A DNA stretch of 64,000 nt, from positions 186,001 to 250,000 of the forward strand of contig OY101124.1 of assembly GCA_956465555.1 (NCBI GenBank). Reading direction: 5' to 3'. The first letter of the stretch is position 1, and each line of letters opens with the position of its first letter. A program made the translations under genes and the position numbers. The notes under the pieces were generated by a model. It was given only the letters and a program-made list of their open reading frames with translations. It was not told the origin of the DNA and searched no databases. The DNA is from Nitzschia sp. pyKryTriq1. Lineage: Eukaryota > Bacillariophyta > Bacillariophyceae > Bacillariales > Bacillariaceae. Of this stretch, positions 60,099 to 64,000 are shown piece by piece.

Positions 60099-61471
60099 AT
60101 GTTGTCGCGCACTCTTCGTTACTCTGCTCCGCGCCTGCTCCGCGGTGCCCGGTCTTTCTCTGGTGGTGGTAGTGGCGGTGGCTCCAATGCAGGAGTACTG
60201 TTGTCTGCCGTCGCAGTGGCTGGTGCCGGTTTTGTCTACTATGACGCCTCACAGGCGAAAGAGGCTCTGGAGACTCAAGCGAACGACCTGCAAGTGCAGC
60301 TTTCTGGGAAAACCAACGCTGCTTTTGTTTTTATCAAGCCGCATGCTTGCAAGGGAAAGGAGGCTGCAGTTGAGTCGCTTGTCGAAGAAAAGTTCAAAGC
60401 TTCCGGAATTCGCATCACTGGCTCTGGCACCATCAATGCTGAGGAAATTGACAAGAAGATGTACATCGATACCCACTACGGTGCTATTGCGAGCAAGGCT
60501 GTCAAGATGAAGCCCTCTGAGCTCAACGTTCCTGAAAAAGGAAAAGCTGGTTTCGAGAAAATGTTCGGTGAGTCTTGGGACTCTGCTCTTGCAGCGGGAA
60601 AAGTGTACAACGCCAAGGATGCAGCTGCCCACTTGGGCTTAGATTCCGAAGGCCTGAACAAAGAATGGTCCAAGTTGTCCAGTGGCAAAGACCTGATCAA
60701 GTATGGCGGTGGCTTTTATTGTGGAAAAATCGGGGATATATATGTCATCAATGGATTCTACATGAGGTACGCTCTTGAAATATTGAATATGGAACGATAC
60801 TGTTGCGCAACAATGCAGCTTTTTTCAAGTGTTGGTACTGACGCTTTTTCAGCATGAGAGCTGCCTACTGTAACCCTGGTGAAAAGATCAAGTACTACAC
60901 GGTACAATGGCCGACCGACACGTTGTCCTGGGGAGATTTCCGTGGTTCAGTTTTGGGTACGTCCTCTGACCAATTAAAAAGCTTCAATTGGTCTTGTTTC
61001 TAATTCATCACTTTTTGGCAACAAAGGAGCCACCAACCCCAATGCGGCTCCCAAGGGTTCTATCCGTAGGGAAATCCTCGAAAAGTATAAAGCTCTAGGT
61101 CTGAAGAGTAAGCCCAACACCGGAGACAACGGAGTCCATGCGTCTGCCAGTCCTTTTGAGGCTTTGGCTGAGCGAGCTAATTGGCTGGGAGCCGATGTCG
61201 TGTCTGATCCTTTTGGAAAGGGGGTATTGGCAGCTGGAGTGTCCAGGGAAACTATTGAAAAGTGGTCGGGAGACTCTCAAGTTTCGGTTGAAGGAGAAAC
61301 GGCTCAGGGAAAGACAATGAGTGTATTCGACACCTTGGAAGATCTGGATGCCGATGCCGTGTTGTACGTTTCATATAGGAGTAGCAGTTATACTTGTTTG
61401 GTACGGAAGCAAATTCTCACCGTCTCGCTTTCCTCTTCTTCAGGGGTAAAATTGGTAAGATTTCGAAGTAA
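60099..61471 (+). CDS. Nucleoside-diphosphate-kinase-like protein, N-terminal mitochondrial-type presequence, 4 exons
   Basis: Exons 60099-60766, 60853-60956, 61027-61363 and 61444-61471, introns 86, 70 and 80 bp, all GT-AG and frame-consistent, giving 378 residues. The start MLSRTLRYSAPRLLRGARSF is an Arg-rich amphipathic mitochondrial-type presequence. It is followed by a Gly/Ser stretch and a hydrophobic helix (NAGVLLSAVAVAGAGFVYY) that could anchor the protein in the inner membrane. The NDK-like fold starts at AAFVFIKPHA and includes NGFYMSMRAAYCNPG. The catalytic-His region NTGDNGVHASASPFEALAER (His295) corresponds to NxIHGSDS of true NDKs. Spacing is much longer than in canonical 150-residue NDKs because of helical insertions, so nucleotide phosphotransfer is plausible but untested. 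The last exon is only 28 bp (GKIGKISK). Confidence 0.87.
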
Positions 61472-62165
61472 GAATACCTTACGCAGTAGAGATCACGAAC
61501 CGTGCCTTAGGCACCTTCCATACGAATTAGTAAAATCCGATCTACTCATTCGTATTGCGCCTCCAAAAATGATCGTCGTAGACCAAAGCAGATTCAGAGT
61601 AGTATTTTAATCCAATCGAAAGAGGTGAAGTTAGTACAGGATTAGGGTTGCCGCATGATCACTCCCACAAAACTACTAAGCACCAAAACACTACGTCTGA
61701 GCAGCTATGGTGGTCAAATACGGCAATATCGAGAGCGGTGAATCAAGCCAGGATTTCAAAAGATTGAGAACGATGAACGCTCGCTCTTTGTCTACCGCTT
61801 TGGAAGGTGGCATCAGCCGCGTTGCTGATTGATTGGGAATCAGTGAAATCGCACGAGTACATGGAAGTCATCAGTTCCACGTGTACAGTTACCTTACTTC
61901 GTACGTACATCTTGTCTGTTTTAATTTCTGCAGCTTCATTCGGGGTGGTGCCGCCACTCTTGCAGTAAATAGTAAAAGTAACGTCATAACTCGTGCTGTA
62001 TTCGTATGTACCGGTATAATTACTCCTACTATAAAGAGTAAAGTACTAGAGTGCCATTGGGATTGCTCATCTTCAGACAATTTTATGAGTATATGACTAG
62101 AGTAGACTTTTGAGAGATCTTGCGAGTACAAAAGAACCGCTTGCTCCTCTTGTCATAACAGTGGC
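61472..62165. other. Convergent intergenic region, no gene seen
   Basis: Lies between the stop codons of the NDK-like gene and the GNAT gene. It is long for convergent 3' flanks and contains one TACCGGTA octamer (62009), but no readable gene. Confidence 0.5.
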
Positions 62166-63110
62166 TTAGTTGGTGTTCGAGACGGGCTTTACAAGTATGA
62201 GCGTATCAACTTGAACCTCCTGAAAGGTTCCGGATTCAAGGTCTGCTCGAAGGGCCGGAGTACCTTCCTCTTCAGCTGCGATGTTGTATCCCAAACGGCC
62301 CTCGTACAACCCGCGCGCAGCCGTGTTTTCCTTTTCAACGAGCAAGTGAATTTCCGCGTATCCCCAATCTCGTGCCAAGGCTTCTGCTTCTTTGCACAAA
62401 ATTCTAGCGACTCCACGTCTCCTCACCTCGGTCGAAACTGCGAGGTTCGAGAGAACACAAACCGCCTTCGTGTCAGGTGAAAGCAATTCAGTCGCAATCG
62501 TGTTCAAAGAAGCCGCTTTGAACAGTTTGCGTTGTTTTGGACTGAGGGAAGCGACTGCATTTTTCGCGATGGCTTCGGCCTTCTCAGGTTCGATGATTTC
62601 CCTTCCCATCATTAAGCTAGCTTTAACAGTCGCAACACCCAGAAGATTTTTAGATTCCGGATCAAAAGCTCCAAAAACGCACGAATCGAAGAGTCTTTTC
62701 CCCATCGTTTCCCCAAACTTCTCTTGCAAGTCTGCACACTGCTCTACAATCAAATTCATGCGTGCTTCGGCTGACACCGTTGAGGGGTTGCCAAGCTTGT
62801 GGTGTTCAGAATTCAACCAGAAAGCGTCAACAAGAAAGGCTCCGACCACGTTCAGAAAGTTTTCATTTTCAGATGCAACAAGCTCGATAGGCGGAGGGGG
62901 CGTCGAGGATTCTCCCTTGACTACTGAAGGATCCTCTTTCGGAGTCTCTTCAGCGAAAAACATACCCAGCCAAGTCACAGCGTGCATGTCTGGACAGTTT
63001 CGTCTCGAGAATACTGAAGAAAGATGATTCTTCATCGAGAATGCATCAGAACTTGACCATAGCAACAGAAGCAACGTCGCTATGGAATATAAGGAACTAT
63101 TGGTTCTCAT
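62166..63110 (-). CDS. Plastid-targeted GNAT-family N-acetyltransferase
   Basis: Single exon, 314 residues. The signal peptide (SIATLLLLLWSSSDAF, cleavage before or at Phe24 in the SDAF|SM context) followed by a Ser/Arg/Asn stretch is the diatom plastid-targeting arrangement. The acetyltransferase core begins near 86. The acetyl-CoA loop is V-L-S-N-L-A-V...R-R-R-G-V-A (about 219-235, the Q/RxxGxG/A motif), then EAEALARDWGYAEIHLLVEK and NTAARGLYEGRLGYN, the conserved C-terminal GNAT motif B. A long helical insertion (about 105-200) precedes the core. Plant plastid GNATs acetylate protein N-termini and lysines, including photosystem proteins (family knowledge); substrates here are unknown. Complete, with no missing motif. 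Confidence 0.87.
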   Translation of the reverse strand: MRTNSSLYSIATLLLLLWSSSDAFSMKNHLSSVFSRRNCPDMHAVTWLGMFFAEETPKEDPSVVKGESSTPPPPIELVASENENFLNVVGAFLVDAFWLNSEHHKLGNPSTVSAEARMNLIVEQCADLQEKFGETMGKRLFDSCVFGAFDPESKNLLGVATVKASLMMGREIIEPEKAEAIAKNAVASLSPKQRKLFKAASLNTIATELLSPDTKAVCVLSNLAVSTEVRRRGVARILCKEAEALARDWGYAEIHLLVEKENTAARGLYEGRLGYNIAAEEEGTPALRADLESGTFQEVQVDTLILVKPVSNTN

Positions 63111-64000
63111 GGTCGAAAGTCAGATTCTTCCCTAGGGCTGTGATTGTAATATGCTGCGATACCAGATACCAGCAATGGCGGATTTTATCAGTCGTTCAAC
63201 GACAAAATTTTAAGCTCGAGTGGTTGAGATTGCAGAAAGAGAAGACGAAGATAATTACTGCACTGAGATACTTGAACATATACGAAGCGTACAGGTAGAC
63301 GAATAGCAATTGAGGAGGAGCGGTCGTCCGCCGAAGTCGAGAGAGGGACGCCCGAGCGAATGAAGAATAAAACGATTGAAAGAATGACAAGTATCACGGA
63401 TCTCTCGGTCAATCATGGATGGCACCGGGTCCGGTGTTTATTGATCCCTGGCCCGGTGATGCGCTATGCGCTTGTAATACTCGTACCTTGGTAATACCGC
63501 ATGAAGAATCATCATCATTGTACCGCTACGTAAGGTGACAGGTGACGGTACAAGTAGATACCAGTAGCAAGGCCTGTCTGTACAGAAGCAGTACGCCTGG
63601 TACAGTACCTTGTACCCCAGTGGTACCGGTATGAGACGACGGGAAATTTTTAATCATTTTAATCAATCAAAGATCCGTCATCCCAACAGCTAGAGCGGCT
63701 GGGAAAGAAACAAGGGATGGCAAGCTCACTTTATGGAGTAACCTCTAACAACAATAAGAACTTACAGTACTACACTTACAGTGAGTTTGATAATCTACTA
63801 TACTCAGAGGAACCAGCTTGATCTCTGTGGAAAGCATAGCACAGAAGCAAAAGTTCTTCTCATAGCTCAGTTCTTCGTTCGTCTCGTGCATCTGAGGCGC
63901 AGAATCTCCAGGATGGCGGATCTGTTCTCCAGGGGATTCTCCAGGGGATGCAGCATGTTGAGAGACAATGGTTGACAGAAAAGCCCAGGAAAGAAAGAAA
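63111..64000. other. Upstream region of GNAT gene to the window end, no gene seen
   Basis: Contains one TACCGGTA octamer (63624) within GTAC-rich sequence and a short repeated TTCTCCAGGGGA near 63927-63945. The final 200 bp have a short plus-strand frame with no similarity. Confidence 0.5.

Noticed and set aside
1-64000. tRNA or rRNA genes
   Set aside because: I looked for GGTTCGAATCC-like T-arm segments and rRNA-like blocks and saw no convincing candidate; a covariance-model scan would be needed to be sure.

Overview
The window reads as nuclear DNA of a stramenopile alga, most likely a pennate diatom. The evidence is: GT-AG introns of 70-221 bp in most multi-domain genes; plastid presequences with a diatom-type phenylalanine at the signal-peptide cleavage site (three genes); a heat-shock-factor gene of the kind expanded in diatoms; a CoDi-type copia polyprotein; several orphan families I associate with diatoms; and AT/CTA-rich intergenic DNA full of trinucleotide repeats. 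The species cannot be fixed from this window.

Layout. 0-9 kb: an HSF transcription factor (minus), an alpha/beta hydrolase and a glutaredoxin-DEP-DUF547 protein (plus). 9-12 kb: a 5'-truncated Ty1/copia element with a candidate 3' LTR. 12-15.5 kb: a small orphan gene and a membrane-anchored polysaccharide pyruvyl transferase (minus). 16.3-32.5 kb: an 8,021-bp block present twice with constant offset (8,221) on either side of a 200-N gap. It carries a repeat-helix protein, a LITAF zinc-ribbon protein, a decayed piggyBac transposase, a palindrome cluster and an F-box/LRR protein. Both copies are flush with the gap, so this is most simply an unmerged contig overlap. 32.5-39 kb: a roughly 2,024-residue myosin with IQ motifs, ankyrin repeats and a C-terminal kinase-like domain that lacks the DFG aspartate, interrupted by a 200-N gap that seems to hide no sequence. 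40.9-43.5 kb: two plastid-targeted genes (CbbY-type phosphatase and an unknown small protein). 44.7-50.5 kb: a zinc-knuckle orphan protein and two more orphans. 50.6-58.9 kb: a DUF1769 protein, an LRR-like fragment, a BSD-domain coiled-coil protein and a PDZ-PUB protein. 59-64 kb: after a third gap that really does lack sequence, the C-terminal end of a mitochondrial carrier, an NDK-like mitochondrial protein and a plastid-targeted GNAT acetyltransferase.

The genes are independent eukaryotic units on both strands and there is no operon logic. The shared themes are plastid targeting (CbbY, the 137-aa protein, GNAT), signalling and scaffolding fusions (myosin-ankyrin-kinase, Grx-DEP-DUF547, PDZ-PUB) and heavy low-complexity insertion inside otherwise conserved folds. 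The most unusual gene is the myosin-ankyrin-pseudokinase fusion. Exon structures were derived by hand from splice consensus, phase and family alignment memory; no search was run.
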